Origin: an uncultured Desulfosarcina sp.
GTDB taxonomy: Bacteria; Desulfobacterota; Desulfobacteria; Desulfobacterales; Desulfosarcinaceae
Reading direction: 5' to 3'
Assembly: GCF_963668215.1 (NCBI RefSeq)
Contig: NZ_OY764190.1
Location: 5,208,001-5,272,000 of the forward strand
DNA: 64,000 nucleotides
Part shown: piece after piece, positions 1 to 9,239 of the stretch
Layout: each line of letters begins with the position of its first letter
Position numbering within the stretch: position 1 is the first letter of the stretch
Position numbers and translations under genes: made by a program
Notes under the pieces: model-generated
What the model saw: the letters and a program-made list of their open reading frames with translations, nothing else
The model's database searches: none
Told to the model about the DNA's origin: nothing

Positions 1-1676
1 TTATCTTTAAGATTTCTTATTGTATTTATGATTTCAAATTCATTTTTTGAATCGAGAGCGCTTGTAGCTTCATCAAAAATAATAATTTCAGGATCTCTAT
101 AGAGTGCTCTTGCCATAGATATTCTTTGTCTTTGACCTCCAGATAATCTTACCCCCCTTTCACCAATGAAGGTATCTATCCCATCTTTTAGTTCTGAAAT
201 AAAATCATTCATGGATGACATCTTACTAGATTTTATAAGTATTTCCTGATCAACTTCATCTGGATCAATGCCAAAAGAAATATTATCACGAATAGTACCA
301 TCTAATAGAAAGGGCGTCTGCGGTACATATCCAAAATTTTTAAACCACTGTTTCTTTTCGATTTTATTTAATGTTTTTCCATCGATAAATATTTTTCCAT
401 GGTTAATGTTTAATAATCCAATTAATAAGTCAACCAAAGTGCTTTTTCCAGAACCAGATATTCCAACAATACCTACCATTTGGGATTTTTTGATAGTAAA
501 ATTTATATTTTCTAAAGCGTAATTATCGGATTTTTGATACTTAAAAAACACTTCACTAAATTGAATGTAGGACTTGAAGTTAATCGTTTTAGATAGATGA
601 TCATTAATATTTTTTCCAGTTGGATAAATTTCATTAAGATTTTCAAAAATTTTTTGAATATATGGTACGAAAGTCCTTATTTTGGTTAGGCTGCTTAAAA
701 TCCTGTTAATTGCTGGGATCACCCTCCATGCAGTAACAGCAAGGAGAGCGAGAGTTCCAGTAATCTTAATTACAGTTGATTTTAATAGAAAAAAAAGGAT
801 AATTACAACGACAAGGAGAGTTATTATACCTATCGTTTCAAGTATTAGTGTTGGTAATACAGATAATAATTTTTGCAGGGCACTTAGTCTTGTATAGATA
901 TTTACTTCTTTTGAAAAAAGATTAATAAAAAAATTTTCACAGCCAAATATCTTGACATCTTTTAGACCATTCATACAACTTGATGTATTTTTATGGATCG
1001 ATAGGTTATATTTACTACTCAATTTCGACACCTTATCTAAAGGCACTTTTATTCTCTTGAAAATCAATACTGAAGTTAAACCAATAACTACAACTACGCA
1101 AAGAGATACAATCGGAGTAACAAAAAAAACTGTTAGCATAAGCAAAATAACTATTATGATGTCACTTTGTAAACTTATATATTGTCTTACATAGGCACCA
1201 TAATATTTTCTCCACAGAACAATCATACTGACATCAGCCGTATTTTTATATAAATACCACTCGTAATTTGTGTTTAGAAATCCAGTTATTAATTTTTTTC
1301 CGATTATAGCAGAAATAGAGGCACTATATCGTTCGGAATAATATTCTAAAAGAGCTTTAAGCGTGTTTTTAATACAAACTACAAATATTATAAATATGCT
1401 TAATAAAAGAATAATATTAACATAATTATTCAATTTATTATTTAAATAATTTGCATTTATTAAAATTATAAATTTGGTATTAAGTATATTAATTGGATCT
1501 GAGATGGCGGATACATAAAAAGCAATGATTCCTGCAGTAATAGTTTCCAAGAAACCATTCATCAATAGGCCAAAAAACAAGATATAATAATATTTCTTAT
1601 TTTTTCGAGGCAATATTTCAAAAATTTTTTTGATATTTTTTTCGAAATGGATATTCTTATAAACATTTTTCTTCAT
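1..1676 (-). CDS. ABC transporter, fused permease-ATPase (lipid-linked glycan flippase type), 3' end cut by window
   Basis: This is an exporter half-transporter with an N-terminal membrane domain of several hydrophobic helices (roughly residues 15-320) and a C-terminal nucleotide-binding domain. On the minus strand I read a Walker A GISGSGKST (near 430-460), the signature LSGGQRQR (near 125-150) and a Walker B ending IIIFDEATSALD. The frame runs off the left edge after about 558 codons, so the last few residues are missing. The ATG at 1676 is the first in-frame start after a stop and has only a weak GGAA upstream. The gene is extremely A+T-rich and lies 167 nt downstream of the sugar amidotransferase in the same direction. 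MsbA/PglK-like flipping of a lipid-linked glycan is inferred from this context; the substrate cannot be read from sequence. Confidence 0.85.
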   Translation of the reverse strand, partial: MKKNVYKNIHFEKNIKKIFEILPRKNKKYYYILFFGLLMNGFLETITAGIIAFYVSAISDPINILNTKFIILINANYLNNKLNNYVNIILLLSIFIIFVVCIKNTLKALLEYYSERYSASISAIIGKKLITGFLNTNYEWYLYKNTADVSMIVLWRKYYGAYVRQYISLQSDIIIVILLMLTVFFVTPIVSLCVVVVIGLTSVLIFKRIKVPLDKVSKLSSKYNLSIHKNTSSCMNGLKDVKIFGCENFFINLFSKEVNIYTRLSALQKLLSVLPTLILETIGIITLLVVVIILFFLLKSTVIKITGTLALLAVTAWRVIPAINRILSSLTKIRTFVPYIQKIFENLNEIYPTGKNINDHLSKTINFKSYIQFSEVFFKYQKSDNYALENINFTIKKSQMVGIVGISGSGKSTLVDLLIGLLNINHGKIFIDGKTLNKIEKKQWFKNFGYVPQTPFLLDGTIRDNISFGIDPDEVDQEILIKSSKMSSMNDFISELKDGIDTFIGERGVRLSGGQRQRISMARALYRDPEIIIFDEATSALDSKNEFEIINTIRNLKD

Positions 1677-1843
1677 AAAATAATAGTTCCGGAAATATTT
1701 TGAATAAACTACTTTAATACTATCTGTTTTTAGCTTTTGATATTTAACTCAAGTTACGCAATCAATATGACTCTTTATCTTTAATCCAGCGTATACAAAA
1801 TTAGACGCAAAAAATCATGAACAAAATAAACAATGGATTAAAT

Positions 1844-3070
1844 TTAATTGCTTTTATCATCCCAAATAGGATGTCTCAATTTCCATCCATCGTTCTCTAT
1901 TTTCCATAGATGTGGAGACCGATGATTATCACATAATTTCAAAAAATAATCAGGATCTATATTTAGATATTCCATTATTTCATTAAAATATTTGTCAGGA
2001 AACTCTCCGTCGAAACGCTTTACCAAAGCGACTCCTTCTTCACGAGTTAAATGTTTGTTTCTAATCTCTTGGGATGCATCATAAGATGCCCTACCAAGAC
2101 CAAACTTGATGTAAGTTGTGTAATAATGAAGGTCATCAATTTTGTCATCAATGCTATTATATTTACTATAAGTTCCCTGAGTCCTAAATGGTCTAGCTTT
2201 AAATGCCGTATTCTCGGTTGCATAATAATAGGCTTCCTGTGGAGTCCATTTAAGATAGTAGCCCAAATAGTGGACTTCGATATTTGACTTTTCAAGTTCA
2301 TTGGCAGTTGCAGGGAAATATGGCAATAAATCATTAATTTTAACTTTGTATATATCTATCAGTTCGGGAACTGAAACGCCTCCCAGATAAATTTCTGAAA
2401 CATTTTTCATTGAATAATAAGATTTATCCCTGAGAGATATGGAAGTTTCTGCAATTGGATTTCCATACTCGGCTTCAGACTCACCATAGAAAATAAGAGG
2501 AATATTAAATTTAAGTGCTATTTTGGGGGCTAAATTTTTTTGCCCCAAAATGAAAGTTTGAAATGGATGAAGCAAATTTTCAATAGATAATTTTGTTAAC
2601 AACCTGTGAACGCGACCGTTTTGGTTAAAAGTGATATTATCAAATCCACCGACTTCGATCCAATTTCTAAAATTCCTATAGCCGTAATCGGTATACATTA
2701 TGGGGGGCCATGTCACCGTCAACGGGTTCATATTGTACTTATACTTTAATATATGTGCTGTATATGCACTGTCTTTGCCCCCGCTTCCCGGCACAATACA
2801 ATCATATTCACCGTTGCTTTTGCGGTGTTTATCCAACAGTTTTATCAACTCTTTTTCGCGTTCCTGCCAGTTAATATTTTCTTTTTTTTCTGCATAGCAA
2901 CAAGCATCACAAATTCCATTGGTGTCAATGTTCAAGGTTGGAGTTATGCGATCTTTGGTATGTTTGAACTCTGGATAAGAACTTGGTCTCTGGTTTGACA
3001 TTACACAGTTACTGCAATAGATGACTTTGCTAGGTAAACCGTAATACGGTTCGTGATCGGCATTCTTCAT
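1844..3070 (-). CDS. N-acetyl sugar amidotransferase, WbpG/PseA family
   Basis: The 408-residue protein belongs to the PP-loop family that converts an N-acetyl group on a bacterial sugar into an acetamidino group. The ATP-pyrophosphatase loop SGGKDS is at about residues 96-101. Cysteine pairs near the N-terminus (CSNCVMS, then CDACC) match the zinc-binding motif of WbpG/PseA. Its start overlaps the stop of the HisH-like gene by one base (TAATG), so the two are translationally coupled. Members of this family take ammonia from a HisH-like glutaminase and work with a HisF-like partner. Both partners are the next two genes upstream. The substrate is inferred: either legionaminic acid from this cassette or a 2,3-diacetamido-uronate from the neighbouring genes. 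Confidence 0.88.
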   Translation of the reverse strand: MKNADHEPYYGLPSKVIYCSNCVMSNQRPSSYPEFKHTKDRITPTLNIDTNGICDACCYAEKKENINWQEREKELIKLLDKHRKSNGEYDCIVPGSGGKDSAYTAHILKYKYNMNPLTVTWPPIMYTDYGYRNFRNWIEVGGFDNITFNQNGRVHRLLTKLSIENLLHPFQTFILGQKNLAPKIALKFNIPLIFYGESEAEYGNPIAETSISLRDKSYYSMKNVSEIYLGGVSVPELIDIYKVKINDLLPYFPATANELEKSNIEVHYLGYYLKWTPQEAYYYATENTAFKARPFRTQGTYSKYNSIDDKIDDLHYYTTYIKFGLGRASYDASQEIRNKHLTREEGVALVKRFDGEFPDKYFNEIMEYLNIDPDYFLKLCDNHRSPHLWKIENDGWKLRHPIWDDKSN

Positions 3071-3756
3071 TAATCGCCACTCCTGTTGCTGTTTATTATA
3101 TTTCTAAAATTCGTATAAATTTTTAATCCTTCTAAGCCGCTTTTTTCAGGGTGAAATTGTAACCCATAAATATTGTTGTATTTAATTCCGGAACAAAAAC
3201 GAAAATCACCGTAATCAGTGATCGTTAACACTGTGGATGAATCTTCAGGTACAACTGAATATGAATGAACAAAATACATAAAGGTGCCTGGTTCGATACC
3301 GTTGAGGATAGTCTCAGACCACTTAAACTGTGAGCCTTTTGGAACCTTGATACGATTCCAGCCTACCTGTGGAACCTTGAGTTTTCTATTCATATATTGC
3401 GTACTATTGAGTTGCTTAACGTTACCGGAAATCAAATCCAGTCCACAGTGGATTCCGAATTCATGGCTTTTAGTAAATAACAGTTGCAGGCCAAGACAGA
3501 TACCCAGAAATGGTATTCCGGATTCGGCGGCATCACGAAGAGGTGAAATTAAATCGAGTCTTTTCAAAGCCTCCATTGCATCCCCAAACGCCCCTACCCC
3601 AGGCAAAATAATGGATCGTGCCGATTTTATTTTCCTTCTGGAAGAGGTAATGATTGTGTTTAGTCCGGAATGCATGCAAGCTTGCTGAATGCTGAACAGG
3701 TTACCGAGGCCATAGTCAACAATGGCAACATCCGGTTTTATGGACATATTCTTCAT
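3070..3756 (-). CDS. hisH: HisH-like glutamine amidotransferase of the sugar amidination trio
   Basis: A 228-residue class I glutamine amidotransferase. The nucleophile cysteine lies in FLGICLGLQLLF and the His-Glu pair in LQFHPEKSG, so the catalytic triad is complete. Overall it matches the glutaminase subunit of imidazole glycerol phosphate synthase. No other histidine genes are nearby, and it is coupled to a WbpG-type amidotransferase. It is therefore more likely a HisH2-type paralogue supplying ammonia for acetamidino-sugar formation than a histidine enzyme. The ATG at 3756 lies 8 nt beyond the HisF-like stop. The symbol reflects homology, not a claim of histidine synthesis. Confidence 0.87.
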   Translation of the reverse strand: MKNMSIKPDVAIVDYGLGNLFSIQQACMHSGLNTIITSSRRKIKSARSIILPGVGAFGDAMEALKRLDLISPLRDAAESGIPFLGICLGLQLLFTKSHEFGIHCGLDLISGNVKQLNSTQYMNRKLKVPQVGWNRIKVPKGSQFKWSETILNGIEPGTFMYFVHSYSVVPEDSSTVLTITDYGDFRFCSGIKYNNIYGLQFHPEKSGLEGLKIYTNFRNIINSNRSGD

Positions 3757-3763
3757 CTATTTA

Positions 3764-4618
3764 TCATGTTCGGCAGTTGATATTCTGTTGCGTAAATGAC
3801 GCCTTAATAGATTTGATACTGGCAGCGGATACTTTTGAAAAGGAACCTTTAGACTTTACAAATTCAATGTTACCTTCTTTTTCAAAATCGTTTTCATCAT
3901 AAAGATACTTTACATCATTTAAGGCATGATAGTGTAATATGGAGGCAAGACTAATAGCATCCGCCATTCCATTTTTTACGACATTTACGGCATGTGAAAT
4001 CTGACCACATCCACCGGCTGCAATTACCGGAACTTTTACTGAGGTAGCAATTTTTTTTATCAGATTAATATCATATCCCTCTCCAGTACCTTCCTTATCA
4101 ATCGAGGTGACCATCAACTCTCCAGCACCGTATTCTACTGCCTTTTGAGCCCACTCGATTGCATTAACACCTGTTCTTTCACGTCCATAATCGATATATG
4201 CCTCATATTCATTATTTTCAGTTTTGATGGCCTCAATGGATACTACAATCGTTGATGATCCAAAGGTCCTCGACGCTTCCTTTATCAGTTCCGGTCGCTT
4301 GATAGCAGCCGTATTGATGGCCACCTTATCAGCTCCGGCTCGCAGAACGTTGCGGATGTCTTCAACGTTCCTCAAGCCTCCCCCAACGCATAGCGGGATA
4401 AAAATTTCACCGGATGTTTTTTGAATAATATCAAGCAGACTGTTTCTTCCGTATAAACTAGCAACGGCATCCTGATAGAATAATTCGTCAGCACCATTTT
4501 CATAGTAATACTTAGCAAAGTGCTCTGGTTTACCGAGAACTCGCAATCCTTCAAAATGAATTCCCTTAACCAGATTGGGTCCTTTTATATCGAGCCGTGG
4601 TATAATGCGTACATACAT
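3764..4618 (-). CDS. hisF: HisF-like cyclase subunit of the sugar amidination trio
   Basis: A 284-residue (beta/alpha)8 barrel protein of the HisF family, with the N-terminal strand motif PRLDIKGPNLVKG and the phosphate-binding LCVGGGLRNVEDI. A C-terminal extension of about 30 residues, rich in Ser and Lys, goes beyond ordinary HisF (about 255 residues). In O-antigen and flagellin glycosylation loci, HisF2-type proteins pair with HisH2 to deliver ammonia to WbpG/PseA. The gene order HisF, HisH, WbpG-like is that arrangement. It lies 37 nt downstream of the CMP-sugar synthetase, in the same operon. Confidence 0.87.
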   Translation of the reverse strand: MYVRIIPRLDIKGPNLVKGIHFEGLRVLGKPEHFAKYYYENGADELFYQDAVASLYGRNSLLDIIQKTSGEIFIPLCVGGGLRNVEDIRNVLRAGADKVAINTAAIKRPELIKEASRTFGSSTIVVSIEAIKTENNEYEAYIDYGRERTGVNAIEWAQKAVEYGAGELMVTSIDKEGTGEGYDINLIKKIATSVKVPVIAAGGCGQISHAVNVVKNGMADAISLASILHYHALNDVKYLYDENDFEKEGNIEFVKSKGSFSKVSAASIKSIKASFTQQNINCRT

Positions 4619-4655
4619 ATTTTATGTTTTGATTAATATCTTAATCAGTTGATGA

Positions 4656-5357
4656 TTATATGGGTTTATCAATTTGCTGTAAATAAATGCTGCATAAATC
4701 AAAATCTATTTTAGAATCAATGTCTACGGATCGTTCTTTTGGCATAACGTAGCCAATTGTTTCGTTGGTGATGAAACTCTTAGTTCTATTCAGCCATATA
4801 GGTTTAGCAACATATATGGCTCCGTTTAAAGAGTAGATGGCGGGCAGTTCCTGACGTCTAAAGTAGTTAGTTTTATTCTTGATAATAGGGTGTAATTTAT
4901 GGGTAGAATTTATCGAGTACATCCAGTATGGATTTTGATCTGACTGCACGACTGAGACACACGAAGGTGCTCCTGTTTGCTTACATAACTTAATACACGC
5001 ATCAATATCTTCAGCCTGCCGTAAAGGGGACGTCGGTTGTAGGAGGACAACGTAGTCATAATTTTCATTTAGCATTTCAAGGGCATGCAAGACAGGGTAG
5101 ACTCCTGGTGTGTGGTCCAGCGATAGTTCTTGAGGTCTTATAAAAGGAACTTCACAGCCCCAATTCCGGGCGACATTAATAATTTCCGTATCTTCAGACG
5201 AAAGTACCAATCGGTCAATCATAGCCGATCTTTGAGCGGCTTCAATTGTCCATGCGATCAAAGGTTTTCCAGCTATTTCTAAAATGTTCTTTCTTGGTAA
5301 CCCTTTTGATCCTCCTCTTGCGGGTATAACAGCTAGTATTTTTGGTTTATTGGCCAT
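4656..5357 (-). CDS. legF: CMP-nonulosonate (CMP-legionaminic acid type) cytidylyltransferase
   Basis: This enzyme activates a nonulosonic acid with CTP. The N-terminal IPARGGSKGLPRKNI is the diagnostic NeuA/PseF/LegF nucleotide-binding motif, followed by QPTSPLR. I place the start at the ATG at 5357, giving 233 residues and a TGATG overlap with the preceding stop. A longer reading begins at a TTG (5372) and would add only five residues. In the cassette it follows the guanylyltransferase-like gene and precedes the amidination trio. LegF is chosen over NeuA because the pathway carries LegB/LegC-type dehydratase and aminotransferase genes. Exact sugar specificity is inferred. Confidence 0.85.
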   Translation of the reverse strand: MANKPKILAVIPARGGSKGLPRKNILEIAGKPLIAWTIEAAQRSAMIDRLVLSSEDTEIINVARNWGCEVPFIRPQELSLDHTPGVYPVLHALEMLNENYDYVVLLQPTSPLRQAEDIDACIKLCKQTGAPSCVSVVQSDQNPYWMYSINSTHKLHPIIKNKTNYFRRQELPAIYSLNGAIYVAKPIWLNRTKSFITNETIGYVMPKERSVDIDSKIDFDLCSIYLQQIDKPI

Positions 5358-6403
5358 CAGAATACTTCGCAATAGTCTCCATTTGCTTGCTTATAGTCAC
5401 CAGGTCTTCCTATGTCGATCCAATACTCACGAATGGGAAAAGCTGTTGTTATTTGTTTGTTTTCAATAAGTTTTTCATATAGATTAGGCATATCAAAATG
5501 CTGATTTTTAGGCACAAAATCCAATGCACGCGGTTCCATTGTATATATGCCGGCATTGACAAAGAATTTTTGCAACGGTTTCTCGTCGAAAGAAGCAATA
5601 CTATGGTCTTTTATTTTTACAACCCCATAAGGAACTTGAAATTGATATTCGCGAACGCACATGGTGGCAACGGCATCTTGTTGTTTATGAAAATCAAAGA
5701 GTTGTTGAAAATTGACTTTGGTCAACAAATCTGCGTTCATCACCAGAAGGGTGTCTTTTGGGCGAAATGGAATCAAGCTTAAAGCTCCTGCTGTACCCAA
5801 CTCTTCCTTCTCTTTCAGATAATCGATATCAACGCCTAATTTGCTGCCATTATTTAGATATTCCATAATGACCTGTGCTTTATAATTAACGGAAATGAAA
5901 AATTTATAAAACCCGTATTGTTTAAGATTCTCAATTATTGTTTCAATAATCGGTTTTTCCCCGACCTTTAACATCGGTTTTGGGCAATCCTCTGTAAGAG
6001 GCCTAAGCCTCCTTCCTTGACCGCCGGCCATTAAGACCACGTAATTTTCTTTATACGTAGCATTAATCATATCTATGAGCATTTTTAAATCAACGATATG
6101 TCCATCATCATCTAATACCGGCAAATGCCGTATCTTTTTTTTCTTCATTAAGGTTACAATATTTACTTCACTTTCATTCTTCTTAGCGAAAGTGTAATTT
6201 TGATTCATAACCCTATCAACAGGTCTGTCGGTTGCAATTCCACTTAAGATGGCCCTTCGTATATCACCATCCGTTATTGTACCAATTAGATGCATATCTT
6301 TGTCCACTACTAAACCAATCTGTAACTCAGAAGAGTCAATTATTTTAATGGCATCAATTATTGTATCAGATGGTTTAATTAATGTGGATTTCCATGGTTT
6401 CAT
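5357..6403 (-). CDS. ptmE: CBS-domain sugar nucleotidyltransferase, PtmE-like
   Basis: The 348-residue protein has a pair of CBS domains (about residues 1-115) followed by a nucleotidyltransferase domain that begins LMAGGQGRRLRPLTEDCPKPML, the usual NTP-binding signature. This order is that of Campylobacter PtmE, which makes GDP-glucosamine for the legionaminic acid route. The context fits: it sits between the LegG-like and LegF-like genes. Companion functions that make glucosamine-1-phosphate (PtmF/PtmA, PgmL types) are not in the window. The nucleotide used (GTP versus UTP or CTP) is not provable from sequence. Confidence 0.82.
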   Translation of the reverse strand: MKPWKSTLIKPSDTIIDAIKIIDSSELQIGLVVDKDMHLIGTITDGDIRRAILSGIATDRPVDRVMNQNYTFAKKNESEVNIVTLMKKKKIRHLPVLDDDGHIVDLKMLIDMINATYKENYVVLMAGGQGRRLRPLTEDCPKPMLKVGEKPIIETIIENLKQYGFYKFFISVNYKAQVIMEYLNNGSKLGVDIDYLKEKEELGTAGALSLIPFRPKDTLLVMNADLLTKVNFQQLFDFHKQQDAVATMCVREYQFQVPYGVVKIKDHSIASFDEKPLQKFFVNAGIYTMEPRALDFVPKNQHFDMPNLYEKLIENKQITTAFPIREYWIDIGRPGDYKQANGDYCEVF

Positions 6404-6445
6404 ATATTAGCCTAAATCTCTATAAGGAATGATTCCTAAATTATA

Positions 6446-7615
6446 CTAAATCGATGATATATGGTTATTGAATTCTTTTTTCAAAATGTTTCGCAGTTGA
6501 AAAAATTTAAGTTGATTTTTGATATTAATTGCAGTTTCTTTTTTTTCATATGGGTTAAAAATATCGACCAAACTTTCCTTATATTGACTTGACAAAGCAA
6601 TTTTCAATGCATCTATGATAGCTTTTGATCTCGAAGAGCAATTAATCACACTTCGACTCTGAACACGACCAGCTTGTCTGTCGCCTATATTTACTGTTGG
6701 AATTTTGAAGCTAGGAGCTTCAATAATCCCACTAGATGAATTTCCCACGACTGCCTCGGCATATTTTAATACACTAAAATAAACTATTTTTCCTAATGAA
6801 GGGAAAATGCGTGCCCTATCTGGATTAGTTGTAACAAATTGTTCAATGGCGGTATTTATCGCCCTACCGCCTGCATCAGCATTCGCTTTCGTAAAAATAA
6901 CATTTATGTCCTTAAAAATAGCCAATGCATTTAAAAGCTGTTTCGCATGGTTCGATCCATCATCCGAATCCAGCGTTTGTGGGTGCAACGTTACCAGTAA
7001 ATATTTTTTGTGCAGGATAAAATCCAGTTTATTCTCAAGCTGCTTTAGAGATAATAAAGTAAGTTTACTAATGTTTTCAACGCCAAGAGACCCCACATTG
7101 AAAACCGATTCGGGTTTTTCACCCAACTGTATGACTCTACTACGGTATTGCTCTGTACTGGTAAAATGAAGGTGGCTCATTTTTGTAATCGAATGTCTAA
7201 AGGCTTCATCAATAGCGCCTTCTGTACATTCCCCTCCATGAATATGTGCGATGGGAATGCGGCATACAGTTGCCGCAGCTGCAGCACAAAAAGTTTCAAA
7301 ACGATCACCTAACAAGACGATCAGATCCGGATTAAGGTGTTTATATGCATCCGGAAAACTGATGAGTGCCAGTCCCATTGATTTACAGATAGCTTCCGGA
7401 CTGTCTGACGACATCAGCATTTCGACTTTTTTATCAATTTTGAAGCCATCAGATTCAATTTCTTGATATGTATTCCCGAATTCAGCAGATAAATGCATGC
7501 AGGTGGCTATAATCTGCAGACGCAGGTCAAGGTCCTGATCAACCTTTTCCATCAAACGACTCAACAGTCCGTATTCGGCCCTTGTGCCTGTAACAAAACA
7601 AATCTTTCTTTTCAT
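6446..7615 (-). CDS. legG: Hydrolysing NDP-sugar 2-epimerase (LegG/NeuC family)
   Basis: It removes the nucleotide and inverts C2 of an NDP-diacetamido sugar, giving the free hexose used by the synthase. It carries the N-terminal GTRAEYGLLSRL, the central HIHGGECTEGAIDEAFRHSI and the C-terminal VGNSSSGIIEAPSF and NIGDRQAGR motifs of NeuC/LegG. I start it at the ATG at 7615 (389 residues), which overlaps the LegI stop as ATGA. A longer open frame from 7672 adds 19 residues that do not match the family and would lie inside legI. The start MKRKICFVTGTRAEYG fits homologues well. Confidence 0.88.
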   Translation of the reverse strand: MKRKICFVTGTRAEYGLLSRLMEKVDQDLDLRLQIIATCMHLSAEFGNTYQEIESDGFKIDKKVEMLMSSDSPEAICKSMGLALISFPDAYKHLNPDLIVLLGDRFETFCAAAAATVCRIPIAHIHGGECTEGAIDEAFRHSITKMSHLHFTSTEQYRSRVIQLGEKPESVFNVGSLGVENISKLTLLSLKQLENKLDFILHKKYLLVTLHPQTLDSDDGSNHAKQLLNALAIFKDINVIFTKANADAGGRAINTAIEQFVTTNPDRARIFPSLGKIVYFSVLKYAEAVVGNSSSGIIEAPSFKIPTVNIGDRQAGRVQSRSVINCSSRSKAIIDALKIALSSQYKESLVDIFNPYEKKETAINIKNQLKFFQLRNILKKEFNNHISSI

Positions 7616-8631
7616 ATCTGCTGGTCTATTTTGTAGTCTTTCCGTGCTATTTTCCCGATAATAGTATCCCACAAAAGAGGCGAAACTCCACCGGATGGTC
7701 TCTTGACGGTAAGATTATCTTCAGTGAACACTTCCCCTTTTTTAATTTCTTTTGATGCTACAATGCTTTTTCGAACAAGGGGTTTGTTTTTGAGCTCAGA
7801 TGGTGTCGGCTTTTTATGGGCACTACCAAGTGCTCTTTCCACATTTCGAATGGACGTGACCATCTTTTTAAATGCATGTGGGTTCAAAGATACTTTATGG
7901 TCCGGGCCTGGCAGGTCGTTATTCAAGGTAAAATGCTTCTCGATGATCTTTGCACCCATGGCAACCGCAGCGATTGAGATTTCAATTCCAATTGTGTGAT
8001 CAGAATAGCCAATTTTAACGTTAAAAGCGTTACGAATAGACAGCATTGCTCTGAGGTTTACATCTTCAATTGGTGATGGGTAAGCTGAGTTGCAATGTAA
8101 CACAGTTATCTTGTTTTTTGGTGTTCCAGCTGTGTTTAGGATATCAATGGCTTCTTCAATTTCAGCTAACGTTGACATACCGGTTGATAGGATGATTTCT
8201 TTATTAAACGACCCTATCTTTCTCAGGTATGGAAGGTTGTTGATTTCGCCGGATGGTATTTTAAATGTGGTGATTCCCAGTTTATTTAAGAAGTCGATGG
8301 CTTTCAAATCGAAAGGTGATGAAAGAAACTGAAAACCTTTAGCCCGGCAGTGTTCAAGCAATTTAAATTGATCTGACTCTTTGAGCTCAAGCTGCCGCAA
8401 CATATCAAATTGGGATTCATTTTCTGAGCAAGATCGCTGGTATTCAGCCTTTCGGGCATCCCTCGTAACCAGTCTTTCAGCCTTAAATGTCTGAAATTTA
8501 ATTGCATCTGCGCCAGCATCCATGGCTGCATCAATGAGCTGGAATCCCATTGAGAAACTACCATTGTGGTTAACACCGGCTTCGGCGATAATAAATACTT
8601 TTTCTGAATGCTGGTAGTTTTCGATAGCCAT
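7612..8631 (-). CDS. legI: N-acetylneuraminate-type synthase (legionaminic acid synthase)
   Basis: This enzyme condenses phosphoenolpyruvate with a six-carbon amino sugar to make a nine-carbon nonulosonate. The 339-residue protein has the NeuB TIM barrel (IAEAGVNHNG at the N-terminus; the active-site region with CNSAYPSP and GYSDHTIGIEISIAAVAMGA) and a C-terminal SAF/antifreeze-like domain (RKSIVASKEIKKGEVFTEDN). It overlaps legH by one base (TGATG) and legG by four (ATGA). NeuB, PseI and LegI are hard to tell apart by eye; LegI is chosen from the pathway context. Confidence 0.88.
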   Translation of the reverse strand: MAIENYQHSEKVFIIAEAGVNHNGSFSMGFQLIDAAMDAGADAIKFQTFKAERLVTRDARKAEYQRSCSENESQFDMLRQLELKESDQFKLLEHCRAKGFQFLSSPFDLKAIDFLNKLGITTFKIPSGEINNLPYLRKIGSFNKEIILSTGMSTLAEIEEAIDILNTAGTPKNKITVLHCNSAYPSPIEDVNLRAMLSIRNAFNVKIGYSDHTIGIEISIAAVAMGAKIIEKHFTLNNDLPGPDHKVSLNPHAFKKMVTSIRNVERALGSAHKKPTPSELKNKPLVRKSIVASKEIKKGEVFTEDNLTVKRPSGGVSPLLWDTIIGKIARKDYKIDQQI

Positions 8632-9239
8632 CAGATAGTTCTACTTTTTTTATTACTTTTATAGATCTTTGAATGCAATCCGATTATGCTGTTGCGTTCA
8701 ATAGTTATATTTTCACGAATCACAGAGTTGCTTCCGATAAAACTGCCTTCTTTAACAAGACTTCCCCCGTTTATGATAGTTCCTGTAGAAATATGGCAAT
8801 GATCCTCTATGACGGCTTCATGCTCAATCAATGATTTGGAATTGATAATACAGTTGCGTCCAACGATTGCACCAGCATTTAGTAATGCCTGATGCATGAC
8901 AATTGTCCCTTCTCCAATAGACGCATGTCGCGATACATAAGCATAGGGAGATATAATAATCGGCATCTGAGCTTTTAACGCTTTTAAGTTTTTAAATATT
9001 TTTTGTCGTCGTTCTGGGGATTCTATCTGACCTATGGTGACAAGGAAATTGTCATATTCTTTAGTCAAGGAATAAATGTCCTCATCAGTAGCAATTATCT
9101 TGTATCCCAACACTTTCTCATCTAGCTTTTCGAGGACATCTACAATACCAGCAATACGATACATGCCTTCCTGTTCGATTACATCGATACACGATTTGCA
9201 ATGGCCGCCTCCACCAACAAGGATGAGATCCTTTATCAT
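8631..9239 (-). CDS. legH: Sugar O/N-acetyltransferase, NeuD/PglD/LegH family
   Basis: The 202-residue protein has an N-terminal Rossmann-like subdomain (LILVGGGGHCKSCIDVI) and a left-handed beta-helix of hexapeptide repeats (for example GEGTIVMHQALLNAGAIVG, ISTGTIINGGSLV). This is the PglD/NeuD fold, which binds acetyl-CoA between subunits. In legionaminic acid synthesis it would acetylate the 4-amino group made by LegC. It is coupled by TGATG overlaps at both ends. NeuD-type sialic acid O-acetyltransferase is the alternative, but its position right after the aminotransferase favours LegH. Confidence 0.82.
   Translation of the reverse strand: MIKDLILVGGGGHCKSCIDVIEQEGMYRIAGIVDVLEKLDEKVLGYKIIATDEDIYSLTKEYDNFLVTIGQIESPERRQKIFKNLKALKAQMPIIISPYAYVSRHASIGEGTIVMHQALLNAGAIVGRNCIINSKSLIEHEAVIEDHCHISTGTIINGGSLVKEGSFIGSNSVIRENITIERNSIIGLHSKIYKSNKKSRTI

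Noticed and set aside
3070..4618. Histidine biosynthesis operon
   Set aside because: Only HisH- and HisF-like genes are present, coupled to a WbpG-type gene within a sugar cassette.
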